Below are positions 32,808-45,976 of a DNA stretch of 64,000 nt, one piece after another. The position numbers and the translations under genes are program-made. Under the pieces are notes generated by a model. It had not been told where the DNA came from and did not search any database. It saw nothing but the letters and a program-made list of their open reading frames with translations. Position 1 is the stretch's first letter. Every line of letters starts with the position of its first letter. This DNA is from Schizophyllum amplum (taxonomy: Eukaryota > Basidiomycota > Agaricomycetes > Agaricales > Schizophyllaceae), in NCBI GenBank assembly GCA_007026445.1, contig VDMD01000002.1, forward strand, positions 1,736,001 to 1,800,000, given 5' to 3'.

Positions 32808-35800
32808 ATGGTACAGAGTTATTTGCGCCACGGGCCGACACAGGTAGGTCACAGAATAATATGGCTCTAATGGGGTGACTTACATCTCCTATCAGGCGTT
32901 TGGACTTGTCTGTAGCGCGTCGTCTAACTCGGTATACGACGGAAAATACGCGTATGTTCCGGCGCTAGAGGATGTGCTCGTCTGGGATGTGAAGAAGGGT
33001 GTGCAGGTGTGTAGTCACCTGGAGAACGAGATACATTACTAACTGACTTGCTAGGTCGCCATGTGGCACGAAACGGGCTTCAGATCTGAAGTGACCTGCA
33101 TCCTGCACTCGCCCCAGCCAGACATCTTCGCAGTAGGCTATGCCGATGGGTCAGTGCGTCTCTGGAGCGCATCTGCCGCCTCGGTTACAACCACTTTCAA
33201 CGGCCACAAAAAGGCAGTCACCGCCCTAGCCTTCGACGAGAAAGGCACGCGACTTGCGTCCGGATCGCAAGACACAGATCTCATCGTGTGGGACGTCGTG
33301 GCGGAGGCTGGGCTCTTCAGGTGCGTCTTGCTTCCGTTCTTACTTCTTAAGACTAACGGCTCTTAGACTTCGCGGCCATCGCGATCAAATCACTGCCATC
33401 CAGTTCCTCCAGAGCGACGAAAACGCCCCTTCCTCCTCTACCTCCACTGCAGCGGGTCTTCTTCTCACCGCCTCCAAGGACACATTCGTCAAGCTCTGGG
33501 ATCTCTCTACCCAGCACTGCATCCAGACTCTCGTCGCCCATCGTACCGACGTCTGGTCCCTTGCCGTTGATGCCGCCGAAGCCCTCTTCTTCACGGGCAG
33601 CGCCGACGGCGAGCTCAAGGCCTGGCGCATCGACCGCGTCGCCCTCGCCGAGGGCCTCAAGGAGACCGAGTCCGGCGACATTGCGAAGATCATCACCCCG
33701 CTGGCGACGCTCCCCCTTGCCTCGAAGCACCGCGTCGCGCAGATTGCGTTCCATGCGACGCAACCGTATCTCGCGGTGCAATCGCACGATCGCTCGGTGG
33801 AGATCTTCCGTATACGCACGGACGAGGAGGTGCGGAAGAAGCAGGCCAGGAGACAGAAGCGCGCCAAGGCGAAGGGGAAGGAAGTGGCACCGGCGGAGGA
33901 TGATGAGGAAATACAATTGGTGGATCTGTTCACGCCGTACCTTGTCATCCGCGCGAGTGGCAAGTGCCGATCGTTCAACTTTGGGCCGGACAATGCGAAG
34001 ACAGGCGTTGTGCAGGTGCGTGCCCTCCCCGCAAACATTGACATCTATGCTGATCCAGGCAAATAGATCCTCCTTGGCCTCAGCACCAACTGTGTCGAGA
34101 TTTACAACATCCCACCACCCACGAAGAACAAAGATTCACCACCTGAAGCTTCGCGTCAATACACTGTAGACATCCCCGGACACAGGACCGACGTCAGGGC
34201 GCTTTCTTTGACTAAAGACGACCAGATGCTGGCCTCAGCGTCTAATGGTACGTTACAATTCTCCCGGGCCTGTCCTCGTACTCAACATCGCACCGAAGGT
34301 TCTCTCAAAATCTGGAACATGAAAACCACAGCATGTATTCGTACTATGGATTGCGGATATGCGATATGCAGCACCTTCCTCCCGGGCGATCGACATGTAG
34401 GCACATTCATCTTCTATGCAGTGGTGTTCATCATGCAATCATATTCTTCATACTCATGTCCTTCCTAGCTCGCCATCGGCACAAAATCTGGCGAAATCCT
34501 CATCTACGACGTCGCTTCCTCCTCCCTTATCGACACCGTCAAGGCGCACACGAGTACTGTGTGGTCCCTACATGTCCGGAAGGACGATGAGGTGCTGGTG
34601 AGCGGCAGCGCGGACAAGGAGGTCAAGTTCTGGGAGTTTGAGTGGAGGAAGGCGGGTGACGAGGTGGGCGCGAACGGTTCACCTTGCTTTGTAAAGTCGT
34701 TTTGACCCTCCCTCTCAGGCGCATAGCGGCCGCATTTTGACCCTCGCGCACACCCGCACGCTCAAGATGTCGGACGAGGTGCTGTCTGTGCGCTTCAGCC
34801 CGGACGGGAAGCTGCTCGCCGTAGCGCTGCTCGACGCCACGGTGAAGGTGTTCTACCAGGATAGCCTCAAGTTCTTCTTGTCGCTGTACGGGCATAAGGT
34901 ACTTTTCCTCGGTTATCGAACCCTCCTCCTGACAGGCAAGCTAACATTATCATCCGTCTTCGCTAGCTCCCCGTCCTCTCCATGGACATCTCCGACGACT
35001 CAAAACTCATTGTGACCTGCTCCGCGGACAAGAACGTCAAGATCTGGGGTCTCGACTTCGGTGACTGCCACCGCTCCTTATTCGCGCACGACGGGAGCGT
35101 GATGCAGGTAGCATTCGAGCGCGGGAGTCACTACTTCTGGAGCGTTGGGAAGGATGGGTTGTTGAAATATTGGGATGGGGACAAGGTGCGCTACCTCTTG
35201 ACTAGCCTTGCATTGCTGTCATCTGAAGTTGACATGGCGACTTTGCAGTTCGAAAACATTCAGAAGCTGGAGGGGCACCATAGCGAGGTGTGGGCGCTCG
35301 CGGTCAGCCACCATGGCAAGTTCGTCGTAACGGGATCCCATGACAAGTCCATCCGAGTCTGGGAAAAGCTAGACGAACCGGTGAGTATCCCTGTTTGACT
35401 TCATATATCGATTTCTGAGTTGTGGTATAGCTCTTTCTCGAAGAAGAACGCGAGCGTGAACTCGAAGGCATCTACGAAGCCGGTATCGCGGACACCATGA
35501 ACGTCGACGACGAGACCTCCAAGGCGGAAGCGACCGCTGTCAGCAAGCAGACCACCGAGACGCTCATGGCCGGCGAGCGCATCATGGAGGCGCTCGACCT
35601 CGCGGACAAGGAGCGTGAGGCGTTTGCGGGCTACGACGAAGCCGTGGCGCGCGGGGACGCAATGGGTCTGCAGCCCCCGCCGCGGAATCCGATCCTGGCG
35701 GCGTACGACGAGGAGCCGGACGCATATGTGATGCGCGTAGTGGAGAAGGTGCCCAGCGCTGCGCTCCAGGACGCGCTGCTGGTGCTGCCGTTCGACAAGG

Positions 35801-36194
35801 TGGTATCGCTGATGTGGTATCTCAACGTGTGGGCGCAGAAGGTATTGCCTCAGTGTTACAATCTTAAGCTTGTCTGACGCGTGGCATATCGCAGGACTGG
35901 AACATCATCCTCACCTCGCAGATCATTTTCTCCCTGTTGCGTACGCATCACCACCAAATTGTCGCCAACCGCATCATGCGCACGGCGCTGATCCCTCTGC
36001 GCAGGCACCTGCGTGACGCGCTGCAGAAGCAGAAGCAGGTGCTCGGCTACAACCTCGCTGCGCTGCAGTTCATGAAGCGCAAGGTCGATGCGGACCGGAC
36101 GGCGGAGTTTTACGAGCAGGAGATGGATGAGGAGAATATCCGCGAGAAAATCGCAGAGGGGAAGAAGAGGAAGCGGGTGAGCATACGCGCGTAA
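32808..36194 (+). CDS. UTP12: Utp12/Dip2/WDR3, WD40 protein of the SSU processome
   Basis: About 12 short exons give roughly 940 aa, matching yeast Utp12. The start [12 protein letters not shown] joins [15 protein letters not shown], the conserved opening of WDR3. Two WD40 propellers follow, with repeated blade ends such as [62 protein letters not shown] and [13 protein letters not shown]. The C-terminal Utp12 domain is clear: [30 protein letters not shown] and [16 protein letters not shown], then a lysine-rich end. The protein works in the nucleolus within the UTP-B complex in U3-dependent 18S rRNA processing. Confidence 0.95.
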
Positions 36195-36313
36195 GGGCAG
36201 CTGCGTTCGCGAGAGCAGCCGCCTTCGTTCATCGAGATCGTGCGAGCATAATACATATGTTGTGTACATCAGGAACTAGAGAGGTTGTATGTATGCATAC
36301 CGCCCATGCGAGT

Positions 36314-39300
36314 CTATAAACTCGTTACAGACAAGCTTGCCAGCGATCTCGATAAACGGTTCGGCAAGGATGTACGGGCAGCTGCCTGCAGCCACAGATC
36401 GATCTGCTCTATCAGGCGAGTCGTCAACTCGAAGACGCGACGGCGGGCCTCCACTTGGCGTGTGTCCACAATGGTGCCACACTCCCATAAAGTGTACATG
36501 TTCAGTTCCACCTGTTCAGCGAGCCTTTTCATCGCGTCGACGAGAGATTGCGCCAGCTCGTCTGTCGCTTCATCTAGGCGGCGCAGCATCTCGTGCCCAG
36601 CTTTGTGAAACATGTTGCTTTTCGCCCGATCGAGGTACTTCGCAAAGGAGTCCTGCGCAAGGGTGTCAGCCAAACTTGACCCGAGGCAAACTGATCATGA
36701 GCCATGGCATTTACCTTTTGCTTCTGTACGCTGCCTTTGCCATAGAATCCAAGAGCCCTGGTGTAGGCTGGGCACAGACTCTTCTGAATGGAGGGCTTCA
36801 GCAACCGCGAAGCATCCCTCTGCCCTTCGGTGAGTAGCAAAGACGAACTGTCCGACAGGCCCTCAAATGCGACCCGCGCCTGGTCATGGCAAGCGCTGTG
36901 CACTGCGCGACATTGTTCGCGCTTGCCGATGGACTCTGGGACCATCCCGAAAGCTTCGTCGATGATACCCTTCGCTGACTGCGCGAGCGGAGCAATCGAG
37001 TGCGCGCTGAAGACAAGATGCCAGGTGCCTGCGATGTGCTTGAGCATGGACTCGCTCTCGGCCCAATTGAGATCACAAGAGCCAGTGCGACCGCGGTATT
37101 CGCCGCACCCTCGGAAAGCTATGCAGAACGTAGCTCAGTGGCGAATCGCAGCGCGCCTCGAGACACGGTCGCACCTGCTCGCAGAGTCTGCCAATGTAGG
37201 CTGTTGGCCCAAATTCGGAAGACTTCGACAGCGGCATCCACAGACTGAGGGCACCAAATGTGGTCATTATCAGATCCGTATTCAGTACACAACTCTACGC
37301 ACACGGTCAGCTCCAGACATAAGGACGTCAGCCAATATTTGTTTGATCTGCGCGCATATGGTAGACGCGGACGCCTTCGCCAGTGTTATGAGCTCCTGGA
37401 GTAAGCTCAGCATACCATCCACCAGTTGGGATAAAGTCTTACTTCGGATAGGTACTGTCCTACTTGTGCGGCAGTCGAAGCTGGAGTCCGACCCTCAGGC
37501 GTAGGCGCACTGGAATATGATCCGTACACGGCAAGTGCAGATGCGTCGCCACTTTGATGTTCAGGATTTGAACCGTCGTCGTTGTCGCCGGATTGTTGGC
37601 AAAAGTTGCGGACGGACTCGCAATAGACCCTGCCAAGTTCAAGCTTGCGGACGGCTCGCTTGTCGCGATCAGAATACGTCAAGGTCTGAATCCAATGTGT
37701 GACGCCCGGTACACCTGTATCCTCGACAATGCTGAACGTCGTTCGCTTACTGTCTCCAGGAACCAGCCCTAGATACAGTCCGTCAGGTTGACATGAAGGA
37801 AACTTGCGTAACGAAACAATTACCACAAAGACGCATGTAGTCACGAGCAGAACATGTGAAGACAGGCAAGTTGACGTTCGAATAGTCTGATGGGTTTGGT
37901 CAGATAAACAGACTTTGATTGTGATTTCGCACCTCTGGTTCTGGCAGAGGGATCGAAACCCGTCGGATCGCGATGTTCAGCCATAGCACCTTGCATCAAC
38001 GTCAGTTCTGATGCAGAGAGAGCGCGCAAAGATGCTCACCATCGATGTCATATAGGCCTTGCCGGAAGTCTTGCTGAGCGGCATTGATTATCCACTATTT
38101 CCAAGATAATTGTCAGAACACGCCAAGACAATTAAAGCGACTTACAGCTGAACGCTGCTTTGCACAATAAGCATCACGGTCTCTTTCTAGCGCGTCAAGC
38201 TCCTTCTTGAGTGTCGAGTGCGCGATGTAATCGTCGTAGTCCATGATCAGACCCTTCTCCTCTGGAAACGGATGTCAATGACAAGAACCAGAGCGGCGAG
38301 GCTGGAAGTACCTATAGTGGTTTTGAGTTCTTCCAGTTCTCGGAACTCTTCTTCGACTTCATCTCGGCGCACGCACAAATCATCGAAGTCAGGATCCGAA
38401 CGCAAACTCAACTCGCGTATGATTTCTGCGGCGGAGACATCATCGCATTTTGTAGCTTTGGGAAAGGTTAGTACACATGCAGACAGGGAATCATATGACA
38501 ATCACTAACCCAGCATGGTTATAGCGCGGTTGTCGTAGCTGAAAAGCCAATCAATCAGTATTACTCCGGTGAAGAAAGATATTGTACACACCGCCCGTCT
38601 ACAGAGATCAGGTCCCAGTCAGCGTGACATAATTAGCATCTGAACGAAAGCCTTACCCACTGTGAAAGGTTTGTTAACAATGGCTTGCTGGCAGATAGAA
38701 AGTGTAATACTTACTGAGCATCTGGTAGCGGAAAGCGTCTCCGAGTAAATCTAGAAGGGCAGCGTGAGAAGCCAAAAGCATGAGCAACCTTGCTGCAGAC
38801 CTCGCGCGATCTTGTCGTCTACAGCTCGCTGAATGGGCGCGACTATGAAAACGAACTTGCACTCTTTCATCCACTTCTCGGCGACTTGCACTCTTGCTCG
38901 GTTGCTGTCGCCCGCGCCTGCACACAGTCAAAGCTGAGGTTAGAATAAAGAGCAAGACGCATACCGGGCAGGTCGAGGAGGATAGCGCCAGTGGACAATA
39001 CCACGGCGTTGCAGCGCAATGATATCAGACGGACCAGTGGCCACACAAGTTGCGCCTGAGGTTCCGAGTCGTTTCGCTTTCCACGTCGTCCCATGCCTCG
39101 ATGGATGTCTTTGGAAGATGCAAATGGAGAAATATTGGCTTGGAAGGCTTGAGCATCGGTGCCCTCAATCGACAAAGTATGCCCGAGGTGACGATGAACG
39201 TCTAAACGGCAGCAATGTTAGCACCACGAGACAGAACAACGTCTGTAGGCCACGTACCCGGGTTCTGCTCGATGAAGAGCTCAGGGTTCATACCCCATCT

Positions 39301-40036
39301 CTCGATCTGTTCGTTTGTCATGGAGGGACATAGAACGCGGAGCTACGAACCCGTCAGAAGCGAAACAGTTGACCTACAGAAAAACTCCACCTTTTGAAGG
39401 GCGGCAGTACCGTCCTTGCCAATTTCTTCGGATGTCTTTATCCTGCCATGCTCGTCCAGGACAGCAGGAAACAGGTTGCAAAGCTCTTCCATCCATTCCG
39501 CGCGGCTGAGGAACGTGACTTGAGCTGATACGACGGATGAATCATGATATTCGATGCGCAAGGGAGAAGCGGTGCATGCTTGCTTCCCGCTGGTGGGGAC
39601 CACGTCCACTGTGCGAGCAATCAGCGTTTTTGCACAATAAAAGTATGGTCTGCCGAGCTCACTCCCAAGTAGCGCGTTCAGCATTGACGACTTGCCACCT
39701 CCAGCGACTGGAACAGAGTATGATGAGTCCTTCGCTAGATCACCGGAACGCGTGAAACTCGCCGCCGACAAAGCATATCTTGGCTTCTTGATCGAGAGCG
39801 TACTGGCGTACGCTATAAGTGGTCGTCAGAATAAGGAAACGATGATGGAGGAATGCCACTTACTCGTCAGCTTGCCCTGCCCATGTCGCTTTGCGCATAT
39901 CGCTTGTATCGAGACTCGATGTCGCATCTTCGACGGTGGACACGATAGCTTCTACCTGCTCAGCAGCAGCCACTGCATCCCATATAGGCCCGCGTGAGTG
40001 AGCTCTGTACGGCGTCGGAATGCCTCTGCGCTGCAT
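36314..40036 (-). CDS. Large SLIP-GC-like (dynamin-superfamily) GTPase
   Basis: The start MQRRGIPTPYRAHSRGPIWD leads into a GTPase domain. Correct splicing at 39708-39762 restores the P-loop GVAGGGKSSMLNALLG. Later blocks include TLIARTVDVVPTSG, LSRAEWMEELCNLF, LSTGAILLDLPG (G3) and KWMKECKFVFIVAPIQRAV. This arrangement matches the nuclear GTPase SLIP-GC family, which is expanded in Agaricomycetes and has no settled function there. The C-terminal half is helical and ends about 119 codons after 36673. Many introns interrupt the gene; total length is roughly 850-900 aa. The intron inside the P-loop has a GC donor. Confidence 0.75.
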
Positions 40037-41467
40037 GTTGGTAGTGATGGAGGAGGGAAACAGGCGAGGCGTGGGGGTCAAAGGCAAAGTGAAGGACAAA
40101 GGTGCGCAGCGAACACGAGGAGTGAGCAAGATACGATAGTGCGAGGCGCATGACCATAGATGAGCTTGACTGTTTACCTCGAGGTCATCGTTAAAGTTTC
40201 GCAAAGTGAGCTCACGAAACTGAGGTTCACAGTGACTACTAAAGTCTAATAGGGCGCGCGTCTCATTATTGCGGCCGTCGAGTTCCTCCTCGTACCACCT
40301 GGACTACATTTACCGGCTGATATGAGGGTAAACATAGTGAGCTGAGCAGGCTTTGGTTGGTTTCATGGACCAGATACTGTTGAAGAGACCTGAAGGTGAG
40401 GGATAAAGTCTGTTCAGCTATGTATATCGCTTGAAAAAAAACCCCTTAAAGAAAGCATACGGTACATTGAAGTCAAAGGGAGACTCGCAGCTCTGATTTC
40501 CGGCTGTTTGCAACACCAAACGCGCGCCACCGCAGATTTCGGAGCGATGCCCACGAGAGTCGAGATGCTAACGATGAATCGTAACGGTGACTGGCAGGGA
40601 CTCGTATGGCTTATGCGCAGCCAAAAGAGCAACAAAGATGGAAGTGCGCATCCTACGCTCATGGTGCGGTAGAATTGAGAATGACAGAGGATGGCTGGAG
40701 GATGGTCAACTCGAGCAGCTGTACTGCTGCAGCCTGCAGGGCGGATTCGGGATTCTGAGAAATCGGCTATCGGCCCGGGTGGCCCGTGATCGTGACGAAT
40801 CACGTGAAGGACGTGACTCTCACCTGCAGCCACCCACAAGAAAGCATACTGATAAGTAACAGACGTTTTGGGCCGGCATGCGGCTAGGGGGAGGGTTTTT
40901 CTAGGGATCAACCTGCGAAGAACCTTGAGGATAACCTCACGAAACGCGATACGATATGTAATCACTGATGCAAGTTACAGTACTTCCTCATCTCTCTTCC
41001 GCGCGTATACACTTGTTGATGCTGGCGTGATGGACATCTTCAGCCAACAGATGCATGGTCCAGGCCGCTCTGAGTCTGGCATGTCGATAGGCCCTCAGAG
41101 TTGCTCCACGCTCGAAGAGACTGCAACAGTGGAAGAACCTTGACCGTCAGGGGCCTGATGCTGCGGGTTATCAAAATCTGATTAGATTGCACATGATTAG
41201 ATAGCTTCCGATTAGATCCCGACCATTGGCGTTTACTGTACCTGGTCCCGGCGGCTCCCTCGACCCCGACCAGTAGTCACAGCGCTCAAGATGGTGTGGC
41301 CGCCGGCCATGACTGGAGTGCGGATATCGCATGCCGGCCGGACCTGGTGGAAATGCGGATTTCTCAGTTCTTACAGGCGCCTCCGAGGCGATCAGTCCCT
41401 ATAAAACTGAAAGGCAGAAACCTGCCAGCGAGAGGCCCAGGGACTGCATCTGCCCCATCCGTACACT
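40037..41467. other. 1.4-kb spacer between the GTPase and the MFS transporter
   Basis: The region separates divergent starts of the GTPase (minus) and the transporter (plus). Open frames of up to 183 codons on the minus strand near 40414-40965 show no domain and no plausible splicing partner. The right part contains the phased repeat listed separately. Confidence 0.45.
41180..41217. repeat. Three GATTAGAT motifs at exact 15-bp spacing upstream of the MFS gene
   Basis: GATTAGAT starts at 41180, 41195 and 41210, so the three copies have a 15-bp period with unrelated spacer bases. The array lies about 250 bp before the transporter ATG, and a TTATC (GATAA on the other strand) occurs at about 41168. 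The layout looks like a multi-site binding array. Which factor binds, if any, is unknown. Confidence 0.55.
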
Positions 41468-43447
41468 ATGAGGCTAACGAAGTTCTCCTTCCTTCGACGA
41501 TCCGGCCCGGATAGCGTCGCCGATTCCCGTCGCGACGATGGGGACAGTCAGAACTTGGACGATGTCAAGGAAAAGGACGTCGAGTCGGACGCCGCGCAGG
41601 ATCCCAACGATGTGCACCCTTCGCACTTGCCTCACTCCGAAGGTCACGGCCTCGATGGATTACATGACGAGAGCGCTCAGCCTGGCGTCAGGCAAGCCGC
41701 CGCTATCACACAGACGTGGACCAAGACGTCGTTGATCATCGTTTACGTCTTGTACGTCTATTTCTTCAGCCCTAGGGTGATCAGCTTCGCTAACATATCA
41801 CTGTAGCATGTTCGGGCTCTACATGGTCAACGCCTTCCAGTCGTCCATCACCTCCAACCTGTCAGCTTTCGTCACGTCCGACTTCCAGTCCCACTCGCTG
41901 CTCCCTGTCATCGCCATCGTGTCCAACGTCATGAGCGCGGCAACCTACATGGTGGTAGCGAAGGTCCTCAACCTCTGGGACCGATCAGTCGGCCTCGCAG
42001 TCATGACTATGTTCGCGACGCTAGGCTTAGTCCTCTCGGCAACTTGCAAGGACATCGGCACATACTCCGCGTCCCAGGTGAGCATGAACGTTGTATATAA
42101 CTGACTGCAGCTAATCTCTCATCAGATTTTCTACGGCATCGGATTCTCCGGGATGATTTTCTGTGTGGATGTCATCACGGCGGACACCTCGACGCTCAAG
42201 TCCCGAGGCTTGGCATATGCCTTCACCTCGTCCCCATACATCATCACCGCGTACGCGGGCTCTAAGGCATCAGAACATTTCGTCGATACGAACTGGCGAT
42301 GGGGCTTCGGCATCTTCGCCATCATTCTTCCATTCGTCGCGCTGCCACTCTTCGTCACCTTGCAGTACAACAAACGCCTGGCGGCGAAGAATGGTCTCGT
42401 CGTCACGAGGGAGAGCAGCGATCGCACCTTGATGCAGTCGATAATCTACTACATTATTGAATTCGATGGTCAGAGTGCCCTTCATCAGCTCAAGCTGCTG
42501 CTAACATTCCACCAGTTCTCGGCGTCTTCCTTATCGCTGGCGGCCTAGTCCTCTTCCTTCTCCCCTTCTCCATCATCGAGCAGTACGGCGACTCATGGCG
42601 CTCGCCCGGGTTCATCGCCATGGTCATCATCGGCTTCTTCACGCTTGTCGCCTTTGGTCTTGTGGAGAGATATGTGGCGCCGAAGCCGTTCATCCCGTGG
42701 CGACTGCTCACCAACAGGACGGTGCTCGGCGCATGCCTCATCGACTTCACCTACCAGATATCGTATTACTGCTGGGATGACTACTACCAGTCCTTCCTGT
42801 TGGTGGTGTTCGACACGTCCGTCGCCGAGGCCGGATACATCGCCTCGATCTTCGACGTCGTCAACGGCGTGTGGCTTATTGGTGTGGGATTCCTTATTCG
42901 CCGCACTGGCCGCTTCAGGTGGCTCCTCGTGTGGTCCGTCCCGCTCTTCATGCTCTTCCAGGGCTTGATGATCTACTTCCGTCGCCCGGGCATGAGCATC
43001 GGCTACATCGTCATGTGCCAGGTGTTCATGGCCATCGGAGGCGGCGCGATCATCATCTGCGAACAAGTAGCGGTGCTCGCTGTCTCCTCGCAGAACAACA
43101 ATGCCGCTCTCCTCGCACTGCTCGGTCTGTTCGGCTACATCGGCGGCGCGGTCGGTAGCGCAGTGTCCGGTGCGATCTGGACGAACACATTGCCTGGCGC
43201 GCTGCAGAAGTACCTTCCTGCAGAGTCATTGGCCGATTGGGAGGACATCTACAACAGCATTGATGTCCAGCTCAGCTACCCCGTCGGCGACCCTACACGA
43301 ACGGCCATTCAGCTGGCGTACGGCGACGCCCAGAGTCGGATGTTGATTGCTGGTACCGCGATTATGACGCTCGCATTGGGGTTCGTTTTCTTGATCAAAA
43401 ACATCAAGCTTTCCGATTTGGAGCAGGTCAAGGGTGTGTTGTTCTAG
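41468..43447 (+). CDS. Siderophore-type MFS transporter (ARN/SIT family)
   Basis: Four exons (41468-41751, 41807-42077, 42126-42468, 42516-43447) give 609 aa. An acidic, Asp/Ser-rich cytosolic N-terminus of about 85 residues precedes some 14 membrane helices. Family blocks include MFGLYMVNAFQSSIT, YGIGFSGMIFCVDVITADT, VDTNWRWGFGIFAIILP, IDFTYQISYYCWDDYYQSF and the late ALLALLGLFGYIGGAVGSA, as in fungal siderophore-iron transporters. The protein would import a ferric siderophore across the plasma membrane, or possibly export a metabolite. It is 28 kb from the NRPS with housekeeping genes between, so membership in the same pathway is doubtful. Confidence 0.88.
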
Positions 43448-43807
43448 GCTTCGGTTCAGCATGGGCATGGGCACGGGTATAAGGATGATGGGTATGAAGT
43501 GGCGGTCATTGTAGCATATAATATCTTACATCAGCGTACATATATACCTCAATTGGTCGCGACTCGCGAGGAGGCAAAAAAACAATGCGGCTTGCCACTC
43601 ATGGTGTTCGATGTCGTGACACCTCCCTAATATCCAGCTCGCCTCCCTCTCGCGAACGCAGAGCGACAAGGAAAGAGCAGATAAAGCGGTGTAACGTTTT
43701 CCCTGGAAGATATGACACTGGCACGGGCGTTGAAGGACAACTTCGATGTTCAATGATAGGTACTACAGAACGGCTGTTGATTGTTTGTACTCAGCCGCTG
43801 CCAGCCA
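43448..43807. other. Convergent 3' spacer
   Basis: These 360 bp between the stops of the transporter and the sedolisin gene hold AT-rich 3' UTR-like sequence and no gene. Confidence 0.45.
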
Positions 43808-45976
43808 CTACTCGAGTGACAATACGTAGTCCTTCAGGAGACCGAAGTTGGGCGTGCCAAAGCCAGTGACGGGGTCCCAACCGGGGGTGCAGTTGAAGCC
43901 GGTGGTGCCGCAGCCTTAGAGTTCTTCGGTGAGTCGATTGTCAGAGTCAAACAGCACGAATACGCACCCGTCGAGTTGCCAACGGTAATATCATTAAAGC
44001 CGTACCCGTTCAGCGAGTAGATGAGCGGGTTGAGGAAGCCCAGCGGCGACAGACCCGCCTTCAGGCGCGCGTCGTTCAACAAAGCGATAACGGCAGCGAA
44101 AGCAGGCGACGACGCGGACGTGCCACCAATGCGGCGTGGCGTGCCGGAGAGGTAAATCAGGAAGTAGTCGCCGAGCGCGGCGATATCGGGGTAGCCACGG
44201 CCAGTGCTGATATGATTGTGAGCAAAACAGGGCGTGCGTGAGACAAGCATAACGTACGTGTTGAAGAGACCCTCGTTCGCGCCCTCGGGCATGGCGTCGA
44301 TGTACGCCTGGACAGCATCTGCCTGGTACTCTGGGCGCTCGAACTGTCATGGCTGATGAGACCAGCCATCCCCCCTGCCTGGAGTGGAACTCACGTAGTC
44401 AGAGAAACCGGAACCGGAGAAGAACCGCGAGACGGCGACTTCGGGCAAGCCGTTGACGATCGTCGTACCACCGACGGCAGTGACGCTGCAAGTCTGTCAA
44501 CTAATGGTCCACGGCGAGCATCGAATCGAACACACAAGGGGCAGGATGCCGGGAAGGCGGGCAGGAACTTGTAGGTGTCCGAGCCGTCGTTGGAGTAGCA
44601 GGTGTGCGACTCCGGGTCGATCTCGCCGTCACCGACGCCGTTGTCGCCGGACGAGAACGTGAGCGTTACGCCACGCGCGGCGAGCTGTGCCAAGCTCGCG
44701 CAGGCACGGCGGGCATAGTCCTCCGGGATGGTCTGCTCGTGCTCGCCGTAGGAGGTCGAGATGACGAGCGGGACCTCGTCGAGGGCGAGAACGTAGTCAA
44801 GCCAGTCGTTGTACGGCTCGTTCGTGTTCTCCGTTGTGCTAAGGTCAGGAACGAAAGGCGGGCGACCACCCGTGGTGTAGTAGGTCGCCTGTGCGGAATT
44901 TAGACGATTATCGGAACAATGATATTAGCCAACCTCACGTTAATTGGCCAGGCGAGACCGTATGCGAACTGGACGTCCAAGTTGGCCTCGGCACCAGCCT
45001 CCTCCAAGCTCTGGTTGTTCAGGCCGCCCGAGATGGAGACGACGGAGAAGTTCGTGCCGACGGCTTCCGGCAACTCGAGCGCGTAGAAGCTCTGCAAGTC
45101 CTCGAAGTTGGCAAATTCCTCCAAGTAGCCAGCCGTCGCGATCGAGTTGTTCAGGCTCGCGTCCGGCATGTAGTCCGAGATGTTGTAGATCTGGCGGAGG
45201 CAGGAGAGCGTGACATTGACCTGGCAGCTCGCGTCGACGGGCGGATACGTGGTCGCAGCGGCAATGCTGTTGACAGCGGGCGCAAAGGAGGCCTTGGCAC
45301 CGGGAGTTGAGTCGAAGGAGGGGAAGTCGACAAAGTCATCATCAATGATATAGCCGGCCTTGAAGTTGGACCAGGTGGCGAACATGGTCGTGGGCTGGAC
45401 GGTCTCGATGTGCGAGTGGAGAGACGCGGGGAGAGAGTACGCGGTCGTGCGGACCATGGTCTCATCCGTCTTGGCATTCTTCCAGACGCTGTAGGTCTGT
45501 AAAGTACCAGGTGAGCATACGTCGCGTCAGGGGAACGCGTATGCACGCACCGTGTCAAGCATATCTTCCGCAAGCCCGACAGGGATGTTGATGATCACCC
45601 AGTCGCGCGCGGGGGAGCGCTCAATGTGCTCCTCCTGCAGCCCGTACTCTGCAAGCCACTCGTTGACAGCGTCAAGGCTCGCGTCGTGGGGCGCGATCAA
45701 CTGCTCGACCTCCTCCTTCGACAAGTGCTTGCCGTAGCTCCTGTGCATGGGGTCGCTGACCGCGTACACGGCCTCCTCCAGCAGGTGGAAGTTCGGCTGG
45801 GGGAGCCCGATGCGCAGGCGGATGACATGGTCCTCGGGGGCGGACGATTGCTGCACCCAGTACGACGGCGCGTTCACAGTCTGCTTGATCCTGTAGTCCG
45901 CGCGCTTGGTCGGCGACGCGACGGCCGCGGCGGCGAGGACGAGCGAGAGAAGCGTGCGCCAGGTCAGACCGTTCAT
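43808..45976 (-). CDS. Secreted sedolisin-family (S53) tripeptidyl peptidase
   Basis: The ATG at 45976 opens a signal peptide ([20 protein letters not shown]). A propeptide follows with [17 protein letters not shown] and [18 protein letters not shown], characteristic of S53 pro-domains. The mature enzyme has the Glu/Asp pair in [18 protein letters not shown], the oxyanion region [11 protein letters not shown] and the nucleophile in [19 protein letters not shown]. The C-terminus is [14 protein letters not shown], containing the calcium-site Asp/Gly cluster. It is an acid serine-carboxyl peptidase of about 575 aa, acting outside the cell on proteins. Several short introns interrupt the gene. 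Confidence 0.93.

Noticed and set aside
40414..40965. 183-codon minus-strand open frame in the spacer before the transporter
   Set aside because: No conserved motif, and the composition is unlike the neighbouring genes.
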